This document shows, one piece after another, positions 53,482-61,205 of a stretch of 64,000 nt of DNA; the stretch's first letter is position 1; the number at the start of each line of letters is the position of its first letter. The DNA lies in assembly GCF_020539525.1 (NCBI RefSeq), contig NZ_JACDXX010000011.1:62001-126000 (forward strand), in the 5' to 3' direction. The notes under the pieces were generated by a model. It saw nothing but the letters and a program-made list of their open reading frames with translations, made no database searches and was not told the origin of the DNA. The position numbers and the translations under genes are program-made. Source of the stretch: Pseudogemmobacter faecipullorum. Its GTDB lineage: Bacteria; Pseudomonadota; Alphaproteobacteria; Rhodobacterales; Rhodobacteraceae.

Positions 53482-54519
53482 ATGGAAACCCTGCTGCGTC
53501 AGCTTGGACGCATCCCCGGCGCGCTGATGATCGTGCCTTTGTTCCTGGGCGCTGTGGTCGCCAGCCTGACCCCAGGCGTGCTGGAGCTGGGCAGCTTTAC
53601 CACCGCTTTGTTCAAAAGCGGCCTGCCGGCCCTGATTGGCCTGTTCTTCTTCTGCGTCGGCGCACAGATCGATGTCCGCGCGGCGGTTCCGGCGGTAGAA
53701 AAGGGCATCGTGCTTTTGCTGGCGAAATACGGCATCGCGGTGCTGTTCGGCCTGTTTGTGGCTTTCGTCATGCCCGATGGCACGCTCTGGGGGCTTTTGC
53801 CGCTGGCGATCATTGCCGCCATGTCGAATTCCAATGGCTCGCTTTTCGTCGCGCTGACCTCAGAATTTGGCAATAAAACCGATAAGGGCGCGATTTCGGT
53901 GCTGTCGATCAATGACGGCCCCTTCCTGACCATGATCGCGCTTGGCGCGGCGGGTCTGGCAGAATTCCCGATGGCCGCCCTGCTGGCCGCTATTCTGCCG
54001 ATGCTGATTGGCTTTATTCTGGGCAATACCAGCCCGACTGCGCGCAAATTCCTCGCTCCGGGTGAAAAGCTGATCATCCCCTTCGCGGCCTTCGCCATCG
54101 GCGCCGGGATCAATTTCTCGGTGCTGCTGTCCTCGGGCGCGATGGGCATCCTGCTTGGCCTGATGACCGTGGTGTTCTCGGGCGGCGCGGCGATGCTCGC
54201 CCTCTATCTCTGGCACGTTCTGCGCCGCCATCCGCGCCCGACCCGCAATATGGTTGCCGGTGCGGCAGAGGCCTCGACCGCCGGCAATGCGATTGCCACC
54301 CCGGCAGCGCTGGCGATGATCGATCCCTCGCTCGAGCCGATTGTCGGGATTGCTTCGGCCCAGGTGGCCACCGCTGTGGTCTGCACCGCCTTCACCATGC
54401 CGTTCTTCGTGGCCTGGCTGGCCTCATGGCAGCGCCGCAATGGCATCAGCCCGGAAGCGGAAGAAGCGTATTATGAGGGCCGCCCGCTGCCGGTGATGAA
54501 AGCCCATCCGGCCGAGTAA
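53482..54519 (+). CDS. KdgT-type 2-keto-3-deoxygluconate permease family protein
   Basis: A 345-residue inner-membrane transporter from ATG 53482, with GGGAGGA upstream. Ten hydrophobic segments and the family blocks PALIGLFFFCVGAQIDVRAA and MSNSNGSLFVALTSEFG are present. The family imports 2-keto-3-deoxygluconate and related acids by proton symport. Between the cat and benD genes it more likely moves an aromatic-derived acid, such as a dihydrodiol carboxylate, but no sequence feature proves this. A hairpin with no T tract separates it from benD. Confidence 0.78.
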   Translation: METLLRQLGRIPGALMIVPLFLGAVVASLTPGVLELGSFTTALFKSGLPALIGLFFFCVGAQIDVRAAVPAVEKGIVLLLAKYGIAVLFGLFVAFVMPDGTLWGLLPLAIIAAMSNSNGSLFVALTSEFGNKTDKGAISVLSINDGPFLTMIALGAAGLAEFPMAALLAAILPMLIGFILGNTSPTARKFLAPGEKLIIPFAAFAIGAGINFSVLLSSGAMGILLGLMTVVFSGGAAMLALYLWHVLRRHPRPTRNMVAGAAEASTAGNAIATPAALAMIDPSLEPIVGIASAQVATAVVCTAFTMPFFVAWLASWQRRNGISPEAEEAYYEGRPLPVMKAHPAE

Positions 54520-54540
54520 CTCTGCCCGGCGCGCAAGACG

Positions 54541-54572
54541 ATCCGGGCCAGGCTGTGATGCCTGGCCCGGAT
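54541..54572 (+). terminator. Hairpin between the KdgT-type gene and benD
   Basis: ATCCGGGCCAGGC (54541-54553) and GCCTGGCCCGGAT (54560-54572) form a perfect 13-bp stem around TGTGAT. No T tract follows, so it may act as a partial terminator or processing/stability hairpin between two plus-strand genes. Confidence 0.5.
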
Positions 54573-54604
54573 ATCTGATCTGACCCAAGGAAAGGAGCGC
54601 AGTT

Positions 54605-55381
54605 ATGCAGCGCTTTGAAGGAAAGAAGGCCGTCATCACCGGCGCGGCCCAGGGCATTGGCCGCCGCGTGGCCGAGCGTATGGCCGCCGAAGGGGCTGAG
54701 GTCGTGCTGATCGACCGCTCGGAGGAGCGCATCGCAGTGGCGGCGGCAATCCGTGCCGCAGGCGGTGTGGCGCATGAGATGGCGGCAGATCTGGAAACCT
54801 GGGCAGGATGCGTGGCGGCCCTGCAGTTCGGCGCCGATCAGATGGGGCAGGTCGATATTCTGGTGAATAATGTCGGCGGCACGATCTGGGCCCAGCCCTA
54901 TGAATTCTACCAGCCGGATCAGATCGAGGCCGAGGTGCGCCGTTCGCTGTTCCCGACCCTGTTCTGCTGTCGCGCGGCGCTCGATCACATGCTGCCCCGT
55001 TCTGCCGGGGTGATTGTGAATGTCAGCTCGATTGCCACCCGCTCGCTGAACCGGGTGCCCTATGCGGCAGCAAAGGGCGGGGTGAATGCGATCACCGCCA
55101 GCCTGGCCTGGGAAGTGGCCGAGCGTGGCATCCGGGTGGTGGCCACCGCCCCGGGCGGCACCGAGGCGCCGCCTCGGGTCATTCCGCGCAATCCGAATGC
55201 CGAAAACGACCAGCGCGCCGATCACTATCAGACGATTGTCGATCAGACCATCGCCTCAAGTCTGATGAAACGCTATGGCACGCTTGATGAGCAGACCGGG
55301 GCGATCCTGTTCCTTGCCTCGGATGAAGCCTCTTATATCACCGGCGTGACCCTGCCGATCGGCGGCGGCGATCTGGGCTGA
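54605..55381 (+). CDS. benD: BenD-type cis-dihydrodiol dehydrogenase
   Basis: A 258-residue short-chain dehydrogenase that oxidises benzoate cis-dihydrodiol to catechol with NAD. GAAQGIGRRVAERMA is the cofactor motif, and the long BenD/XylL signature NNVGGTIWAQPYEFYQPDQ (90s) and SRSLNRVPYAAAKGGVNAI (Tyr/Lys pair, about 155-175) are present, with TGVTLPIGGGDLG at the C terminus. BenABC, the benzoate dioxygenase that makes its substrate, is absent around it. A hairpin terminator follows. Confidence 0.87.
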   Translation: MQRFEGKKAVITGAAQGIGRRVAERMAAEGAEVVLIDRSEERIAVAAAIRAAGGVAHEMAADLETWAGCVAALQFGADQMGQVDILVNNVGGTIWAQPYEFYQPDQIEAEVRRSLFPTLFCCRAALDHMLPRSAGVIVNVSSIATRSLNRVPYAAAKGGVNAITASLAWEVAERGIRVVATAPGGTEAPPRVIPRNPNAENDQRADHYQTIVDQTIASSLMKRYGTLDEQTGAILFLASDEASYITGVTLPIGGGDLG

Positions 55382-55414
55382 GCGCAGCTGCGCTCTGCAA
55401 TCCTTGAAATCCAC

Positions 55415-55441
55415 AAAGCGCTGGCCAGAGGCCGGCGCTTT
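55415..55441 (+). terminator. Terminator after benD
   Basis: AAAGCGCTGGCC (55415-55426) pairs with GGCCGGCGCTTT (55430-55441) around AGA, with one G-T wobble, followed by T. It starts 34 bases after the benD stop and marks the end of the plus-strand aromatic block. Confidence 0.7.
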
Positions 55442-55739
55442 TGGCTCTCATGGCCCCATGATGTGCTGATGGCGATCCTTTCCGGGGCAGGAGGAGCCAG
55501 GATCACCGCATGCCGGCACCATAGAGTTCTGCGCTCAGGGGACTGGCTTCCTGCGCTGCAGCCCCGGGCTGGTCTGCGCCGCAACCGCCCCCCCAAGATC
55601 CCGCAAAAACCACGCGGGCTTTCACCCCTGAAAACCTGCCCCGGCCAGGCTCGTGCTGCTGAGGGGCAAGCGATTCTGATCTCGCATCCCTGTTGCGCTG
55701 TCCCGCTTACGTCCTGAAGCCTTCGGCAGGCCCGGCGGG

Positions 55740-55797
55740 GGTTTTGCCAGCCGAAACGGCCGTTCCGGCGCAAAACCTTTATGCTTTTCCTATAAAG
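55740..55797 (+). promoter_or_regulatory. Palindrome and AT-rich inverted repeat upstream of the kdp genes
   Basis: The gap 55442-55951 contains no gene. Within it, GGTTTTGC (55740-55747) and GCAAAACC (55770-55777) are the outer arms of an imperfect palindrome with inner AACGGCCGTT, followed by CTTTAT (55777-55782) and ATAAAG (55792-55797), a T-rich inverted repeat. The second element resembles the TTTATA-type KdpE sites of E. coli and lies about 155 bases before the first kdp-block ORF. A role as kdp promoter or operator is plausible but not demonstrated. Confidence 0.35.
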
Positions 55798-55951
55798 TCG
55801 CCTGTCGGCTCATCTCGAAGCCCTATGCGCTCTCGCCCTATCTTCTGATCAGGCGCCCTGCGGTTCGCGTAACCAGCCGGAGCGCCATGCCCTCTGTTGC
55901 AACCCGGTGCCCGCAGCAGAGGGCCAACCCTGATCCAGGAGATTTCGCGAC

Positions 55952-56032
55952 ATGGACATAATCGTTCTGGCCATAGCGGCCGGCTTCTTCGCCCTGATGT
56001 CTGGCTACATCCGGGTCTGCGAAAAGCTCTGA
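55952..56032 (+). CDS. Small single-span membrane protein upstream of kdpF
   Basis: A 26-residue peptide beginning MDIIVLAIAAGFFALMSGY and ending CEKL, one hydrophobic helix with a short charged tail. A purine-rich AGGAGA precedes the ATG by about ten bases. A similar micro-protein precedes kdpF in other proteobacterial kdp operons as I recall, so it is likely translated. It may help assemble or regulate the Kdp complex. The kdpF start is 13 bases downstream. Confidence 0.6.
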   Translation: MDIIVLAIAAGFFALMSGYIRVCEKL

Positions 56033-56045
56033 GGCGGAGACTGAT

Positions 56046-56135
56046 ATGCTTTTTGATTACATGCTGGGCGGCGGGGTGGCGGTCTTTGTGACCGCCTATC
56101 TGCTTTACGCCCTTGCCCGCCCCGAGCGGTTCTGA
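56046..56135 (+). CDS. kdpF: KdpF, small subunit of the Kdp potassium pump
   Basis: A 29-residue hydrophobic peptide ([19 protein letters not shown]...RPERF) with the Gly-rich helix and C-terminal RPERF typical of KdpF, which stabilises the KdpABC complex. GGCGGA lies upstream of the ATG. It is followed 17 bases later by kdpA. Confidence 0.82.
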   Translation: MLFDYMLGGGVAVFVTAYLLYALARPERF

Positions 56136-56152
56136 CCCGGAGGGCAGGCAAA

Positions 56153-57856
56153 ATGACATTCAATGGATGGATCCAGATCCTGATCTTTGTCGGGATCATT
56201 ATCGCGCTGGTAAAGCCGCTTGGCGGCTATATCACCCGCGTTCTGGGCGGAGAGCGGAGCCTGCTCTCTCCCATTTTCGCTCCGCTCGAACGCGGCCTTT
56301 ACCGCCTCTCGGGCATGCGTGAGCCGGAAGAACAGCACTGGACCGGCTATGCCGCAGCCATGCTGATGTTCAACCTTGCAGGCTTTTTGCTGCTCTATCT
56401 GATCCAGCGCTTCCAGGGTGCTTTGCCCTTCAATCCGCAGGGCTTTGCCGGAGTGGCGCCGGATCTGGCCTTCAACACCGCCGTCAGCTTCGTGACCAAT
56501 ACCAACTGGCAGGCCTATGGCGGGGAAACGAGCCTGAGCTATTTTACCCAGATGGCCGGACTGGCGGTGCAGAATTTTGTCTCGGCCGCGACCGGCATCG
56601 CCATCGCCATCGCACTGATCCGGGCGTTTTCGCGCAAATCCGCCAGGAGTTTGGGCAATTTCTGGGTCGATATGACCCGCAGCACGCTTTATATTCTGCT
56701 GCCGGTCTGCGTGATCGGCGCCATGGTGCTGGTCTGGCAGGGGGTGCCGCAGAACCTCGGCGCCTATACACTTGCCACCACGGTTGAGGGCGCGCCGCAG
56801 AGCATCGCCCAGGGGCCGGTGGCCTCGCAGATGATGATCAAACATCTGGGCACCAATGGCGGCGGCTTCTTTAACGTCAATGCCGCGCATCCTTTCGAGA
56901 ACCCGACCGCACTGACCAATCTGATCCATATGGTCTCGATCTTTGCCATTGGCGCGGCGCTGACCAATGTGTTCGGCCGTATGGTGGGCAATCCGCGGCA
57001 GGGCTGGGCGATCTTTGCCGCCATGGGCCTGTTGTTCCTCGCCGGGGTCACCATCACCTGGTGGGCCGAGGCTGCGGGCAACCCGCTGCTGCATTCGCTG
57101 GGCCTTGAGGGCAGCAATATGGAGGGTAAGGAGGCCCGCTTCGGCATCCTCAGCTCGGCCCTCTTCGCGGTCGTCACCACCGCAGCTTCCTGCGGGGCGG
57201 TGATTGCCATGCATGACAGCTTCATGCCGCTCGGCGGCATGATCCCGATGATCAATATGATGCTGGGCGAGATCATCATCGGCGGTGTCGGCGCGGGTTT
57301 CTACGGTATTTTGCTGTTCGTGGTGCTGACGATCTTCGTCGCCGGGCTGATGGTGGGGCGCTCGCCCGAATATCTGGGCAAGAAGATCGAGGGCCGCGAG
57401 GTCAAGATGGCGATGCTGGCCATTCTGTGTCTGCCGCTGGCGATCCTTGGCTTCACCGCGATTGCTTTGGTGCTCCCGGCGGGCAGCGGCGCGATCTGGA
57501 ACCCCGGCCCGCATGGCTTCTCAGAGGTGCTTTACGCCTATACTTCGGGCGCGGCCAATAATGGCTCCGCCTTTGGCGGGCTGTCGGCCAATACGCCCTG
57601 GTACAATATCACCATCGGGCTGGCGATGCTGATGGGGCGTTTCATGGTCATTCTGCCGGCGCTGGCCATTGCCGGATCGCTGGTGGGCAAGACCTCAGTG
57701 CCTGCCTCGGCCGGGACCTTCCCGACCCATGGGCCGCTCTTCGTCGGCCTCCTGATGGGCGTAATCCTGATCGTCGGCGGCCTGACCTTCCTGCCCGCCC
57801 TCGCCCTTGGCCCCATCGTCGAACATCTGGCGATGCAGCTGGGCCAGAGCTTCTGA
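56153..57856 (+). CDS. kdpA: Potassium-transporting ATPase subunit KdpA
   Basis: The K+-binding channel-like subunit, 567 residues with ten hydrophobic helices. Filter-region signatures include [19 protein letters not shown], the [19 protein letters not shown] loop and [10 protein letters not shown]. Length is typical. It captures K+ from the periplasm for active uptake under K+ limitation. A 214-base gap with two hairpins separates it from kdpB, which is wider than normal for kdp operons. Confidence 0.93.
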   Translation: MTFNGWIQILIFVGIIIALVKPLGGYITRVLGGERSLLSPIFAPLERGLYRLSGMREPEEQHWTGYAAAMLMFNLAGFLLLYLIQRFQGALPFNPQGFAGVAPDLAFNTAVSFVTNTNWQAYGGETSLSYFTQMAGLAVQNFVSAATGIAIAIALIRAFSRKSARSLGNFWVDMTRSTLYILLPVCVIGAMVLVWQGVPQNLGAYTLATTVEGAPQSIAQGPVASQMMIKHLGTNGGGFFNVNAAHPFENPTALTNLIHMVSIFAIGAALTNVFGRMVGNPRQGWAIFAAMGLLFLAGVTITWWAEAAGNPLLHSLGLEGSNMEGKEARFGILSSALFAVVTTAASCGAVIAMHDSFMPLGGMIPMINMMLGEIIIGGVGAGFYGILLFVVLTIFVAGLMVGRSPEYLGKKIEGREVKMAMLAILCLPLAILGFTAIALVLPAGSGAIWNPGPHGFSEVLYAYTSGAANNGSAFGGLSANTPWYNITIGLAMLMGRFMVILPALAIAGSLVGKTSVPASAGTFPTHGPLFVGLLMGVILIVGGLTFLPALALGPIVEHLAMQLGQSF

Positions 57857-57897
57857 GAGGCGCGCAACATGCAGATCAGGATCCCTCTTCCTGCGCA

Positions 57898-57947
57898 TTC
57901 CGCCCCGTTTTTGCGGGGCGGAAGAAAGATCCGGGGCCTGAGGCCCC
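57898..57947 (+). promoter_or_regulatory. Two hairpins in the kdpA-kdpB gap
   Basis: TTCCGCCCCG (57898-57907) pairs with CGGGGCGGAA (57914-57923) around TTTTTG, and GGGGCC (57933-57938) pairs with GGCCCC (57942-57947) around TGA. Together they fill the middle of the 214-base gap between kdpA and kdpB. The first resembles an attenuator, though the T run is in the loop and not after the stem. They could tune subunit stoichiometry or mRNA stability. Confidence 0.5.
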
Positions 57948-58070
57948 ACATTTCTCTCCCGCTCTGACAATCCTGGCGGCTGTTGTGACGATCCCTCGCC
58001 TTCTGCGCCCGAAATCCGGGCCCACCGGACCCGCCGCAAGCCGCGATAAATGAACCTGCTGGAGTCTCTC

Positions 58071-60140
58071 ATGGACCAGTCCAAATCCGCGAGTATCTTT
58101 GATACTGGCATTCTGATACCGGCGGCGGGCGATGCCTTTCGCAAGCTCAGCCCAAAGGCAATGGCCCGCAACCCGGTGATGTTCGTCGTCGCCCTGGTCT
58201 CGGCCCTGACCACGGTTCTCCTGATCCGCGACATGCTGACCGGCGCCGCAAATACCGGCTTTTCACTGCAGGTTGTGGCCTGGCTCTGGTTTACCGTCTT
58301 CTTTGCCAATTTCGCCGAGGCCGTGGCCGAGGGCCGCGGCAAGGCCCAGGCGCAATCCCTGCGCCAGACCCGCTCTGATACCCAGGCCAGGCTGCTGAGC
58401 GGCACGGGTGAGGCTTTTCGAATCGTGCCCGGTAACAGCCTGAAGGTGGGCGATATCGTGCTGGTCGAGCCGGGCGATATCATCCCCTCGGACGGCGAGG
58501 TGATCGAGGGCGTGGCCTCGGTGAATGAGGCGGCCATTACCGGTGAATCCGCCCCGGTGATCCGCGAAAGCGGCGGCGACCGCTCGGCGGTGACCGGCGG
58601 CACCCAGGTGCTGTCCGACCGGATCCGCGTGCGCATCACCGCCGCCGCCGGTTCGACCTTCATCGATAAGATGATCGCACTGGTCGAAGGGGCCGAGCGC
58701 CAGAAGACCCCGAACGAGATCGCGCTGAACATCCTTCTGGCGGGCATGACGCTGATCTTCGTGCTGGCCGTGGTCACCATCCCCAGCTTTGCCAGCTATG
58801 CCGGGGGCGCAGTGCCGGTCATCGTGCTGGTGGCTTTGTTCGTCACCCTGATCCCCACCACCATTGGTGCGCTGCTCTCGGCCATCGGCATTGCCGGTAT
58901 GGACCGGCTGGTGCGCTTCAACGTGCTGGCCATGTCGGGCCGCGCGGTCGAGGCGGCGGGCGATGTGGATACGCTTTTGCTCGACAAGACCGGGACCATC
59001 ACGCTCGGCAACCGTCAGGCCAGTGCCTTCCACCCGGTTTCTGGCGTCAGCGCTGAGGAGCTGGCCGATGCTGCCCAGCTGGCCTCGCTGGCGGATGAAA
59101 CCCCCGAGGGCCGCTCGATTGTGGTGCTGGCCAAAGAGGAATACGGCATCCGCGGCCGCGATATGGCCAGGCTGAATGCGCATTTCGTGCCCTTCACCGC
59201 CCAGACCCGGATGAGCGGGGTGGATATCGATGGCACGAGCATCCGCAAGGGCGCGGTGGATGCGGTGCTGAAATATATCGGGCTGTCGGCATCCGCCACC
59301 GGCGACCGGCTGAACCCGGCCGGGCCGCGCGACGAGCTGCAGAGCATCGCGGATGGCATCGCCCGACAGGGCGGCACGCCGCTGGCGGTGGTGCGCGATG
59401 GCCGCCTGCTCGGGGTCATCTGCCTCAAAGATATCGTCAAGGGCGGCATCCGCGAGCGCTTTGCCGAACTGCGCCGCATGGGCATCCGCACGGTGATGAT
59501 CACCGGCGACAATCCGATGACCGCCGCCGCCATTGCCGCCGAAGCCGGGGTGGATGATTTCCTTGCCCAGGCCACGCCGGAGATGAAACTGGCGCTGATC
59601 CGCGAGGAACAGGCAAAGGGCAAGCTGGTCGCCATGTGCGGCGACGGCACCAATGATGCGCCTGCGCTCGCCCAGGCCGATGTCGGCGTGGCGATGAACA
59701 CCGGCACCGTGGCCGCCCGCGAGGCCGGTAATATGGTCGATCTCGACAGTGACCCCACCAAGCTGATTGAAGTGGTCGGGATCGGCAAACAGCTTCTGAT
59801 GACGCGCGGCGCGCTGACCACTTTCTCAATCGCCAATGATATCGCCAAATATTTCGCCATCATCCCGGCGATGTTTCTGGCCTTTTATCCGCAGCTTTCG
59901 GGGCTGAACATCATGGGGCTGACCTCGCCGGAAAGCGCGATCCTCTCGGCGATCATCTTCAACGCGCTGATCATTGTGGCGCTGATCCCGCTGGCGCTGA
60001 AAGGCGTGAAATACCGCCCGGTCGGCGCCGCTGCGCTCCTGTCGCGCAATCTGATGATCTACGGGCTGGGCGGCATCCTCGTGCCTTTCGCCGGGATCAA
60101 ACTCATCGATGTGGCGATCACCGCCGCAGGCCTTGTGTAA
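58071..60140 (+). CDS. kdpB: Potassium-transporting P-type ATPase subunit KdpB
   Basis: Catalytic subunit of 689 residues from ATG 58071 (CTGGAG upstream; an ATG 21 bases earlier is less likely). It contains the actuator TGES motif ([10 protein letters not shown]), the phosphorylation site DKTGTIT, and the hinge [16 protein letters not shown]. It hydrolyses ATP to drive KdpA. The next gene, kdpC, begins 13 bases after the stop. Confidence 0.95.
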   Translation: MDQSKSASIFDTGILIPAAGDAFRKLSPKAMARNPVMFVVALVSALTTVLLIRDMLTGAANTGFSLQVVAWLWFTVFFANFAEAVAEGRGKAQAQSLRQTRSDTQARLLSGTGEAFRIVPGNSLKVGDIVLVEPGDIIPSDGEVIEGVASVNEAAITGESAPVIRESGGDRSAVTGGTQVLSDRIRVRITAAAGSTFIDKMIALVEGAERQKTPNEIALNILLAGMTLIFVLAVVTIPSFASYAGGAVPVIVLVALFVTLIPTTIGALLSAIGIAGMDRLVRFNVLAMSGRAVEAAGDVDTLLLDKTGTITLGNRQASAFHPVSGVSAEELADAAQLASLADETPEGRSIVVLAKEEYGIRGRDMARLNAHFVPFTAQTRMSGVDIDGTSIRKGAVDAVLKYIGLSASATGDRLNPAGPRDELQSIADGIARQGGTPLAVVRDGRLLGVICLKDIVKGGIRERFAELRRMGIRTVMITGDNPMTAAAIAAEAGVDDFLAQATPEMKLALIREEQAKGKLVAMCGDGTNDAPALAQADVGVAMNTGTVAAREAGNMVDLDSDPTKLIEVVGIGKQLLMTRGALTTFSIANDIAKYFAIIPAMFLAFYPQLSGLNIMGLTSPESAILSAIIFNALIIVALIPLALKGVKYRPVGAAALLSRNLMIYGLGGILVPFAGIKLIDVAITAAGLV

Positions 60141-60153
60141 GGAGGGCCCTTAA

Positions 60154-60738
60154 ATGGCTGGAAACACCATTCTCAGACAGATCCGTCCGGCGCTGGTCAT
60201 GATCCTTGGCATGACCGCGATCACCGGCCTCGCCTATCCGCTGGCAATCACCGGCCTCGCCCAGGCCGTTTTCCCGCATCAGGCCAATGGCAGCCTGATC
60301 GAAAAAGACGGCGCGGTGATCGGCTCGGAGCTGATCGGCCAGGTCTTCACCGGGCCGGGCTATTTCCATGGCCGCCCCTCGGCCGCAGGCGCGGGCTATG
60401 ATGCCAGCGCCTCGGCCGCCTCAAACCTCGGGCCGACCAGTGCCGCGCTGGTCGGGCGGGTCCGTGCCGAGGCCATAAGGCTGAGCGCCGAAAACGGCGG
60501 CCAGCCGGTACCGATTGATCTCGTCACCACCTCGGCCAGCGGCCTTGATCCGCATATCTCGCCTGAGGCGGCCGCTTTCCAGGTGGAACGGGTGGCGGCG
60601 GCGCGCGGGATCGAGGCCTCGCGTTTGCGCCAGCTGCTGCGCGACCATACCAGGCCGCGTCTGCTGGGGGTGCTGGGTGAGCCGGTGGTCAATGTGCTGC
60701 AGCTCAATCTGGCGCTGGACGCGGCAATGCAGAGCTGA
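60154..60738 (+). CDS. kdpC: Potassium-transporting ATPase subunit KdpC
   Basis: A 194-residue single-span subunit that acts as a catalytic chaperone of KdpB. The N-terminal helix (about 12-35), [21 protein letters not shown] and [21 protein letters not shown] are characteristic. Its AGGAGGGCC site follows the kdpB stop. The downstream 468-base gap before kdpD holds a possible small ORF and two inverted repeats. Confidence 0.92.
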   Translation: MAGNTILRQIRPALVMILGMTAITGLAYPLAITGLAQAVFPHQANGSLIEKDGAVIGSELIGQVFTGPGYFHGRPSAAGAGYDASASAASNLGPTSAALVGRVRAEAIRLSAENGGQPVPIDLVTTSASGLDPHISPEAAAFQVERVAAARGIEASRLRQLLRDHTRPRLLGVLGEPVVNVLQLNLALDAAMQS

Positions 60739-60866
60739 GGGCGGCGGGGTCGGGTTGCCTGAGCCTCCTGGCCCTGTCCCATCCGCCGGCAGGCAGGCTG
60801 TATCCGGGCCTGATTTCCGGCAGACACCGCCGGATCGCGCCGTAAACCCATGATCCGGAGGCACTT

Positions 60867-60983
60867 ATGCTGAGAAACACACCTGACCGCCTGGCCTGGT
60901 GCTTGCCGTTGAGGAAGGACGTCGTCCCCCGGAATGGCTTTGGCCTTCAGGCGGTCAGGGCGGCGAAACATCGCCCGATCTGA
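60867..60983 (+). CDS. Possible 38-residue ORF within the kdpC-kdpD gap
   Basis: An ATG at 60867, seven bases after GGAGG, opens a 38-residue frame (MLRNTPDRLAWCLPLRKDV...). The sequence overlaps a long inverted repeat, CTGACCGCCTG (60881-60891) with CAGGCGGTCAG, near 60949-60959, so the region could equally be an RNA structure. No homologue is recognised. A second structured repeat, CCGATC...ATCCTGATCGG, lies at 61006-61041. Confidence 0.25.
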   Translation: MLRNTPDRLAWCLPLRKDVVPRNGFGLQAVRAAKHRPI

Positions 60984-61169
60984 CAGAGTCAGGCCCGGAA
61001 CCCGCCCGATCCTGTCAGGATTTTAATGTCATCCTGATCGGCTCCTCTCGCTTTCCTCTCTGAAAAAGTGAGAGGCTGGCGAGAGGGTCTCGGGCCGGAC
61101 CCTCTCGTCTTGCGGCTGGCGGCGGGTTCCGGCCCGGGGCGCGCGCGCGTGCCAAAAGGCAGGGCGGCG

Positions 61170-61196
61170 CTGACAACACTGACAACACTGACAGCC
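61170..61196 (+). repeat. Nine-base tandem repeat before kdpD
   Basis: The unit CTGACAACA occurs twice and is followed by a degenerate copy CTGACAGCC, just before the kdpD ribosome site. Such short repeats can change length between strains and alter spacing or an upstream frame. Confidence 0.5.
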
Positions 61197-61205
61197 CGAG
61201 GACAT

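Noticed and set aside
55442-55739. 84-codon frame and other short frames upstream of the kdp genes
   Set aside because: No ribosome site, no conserved residues, and codon use like noncoding GC-rich DNA.
56105-57514. Long open frame antisense to kdpA (about 469 codons)
   Set aside because: Composition is typical of an antisense shadow, and kdpA is certain.
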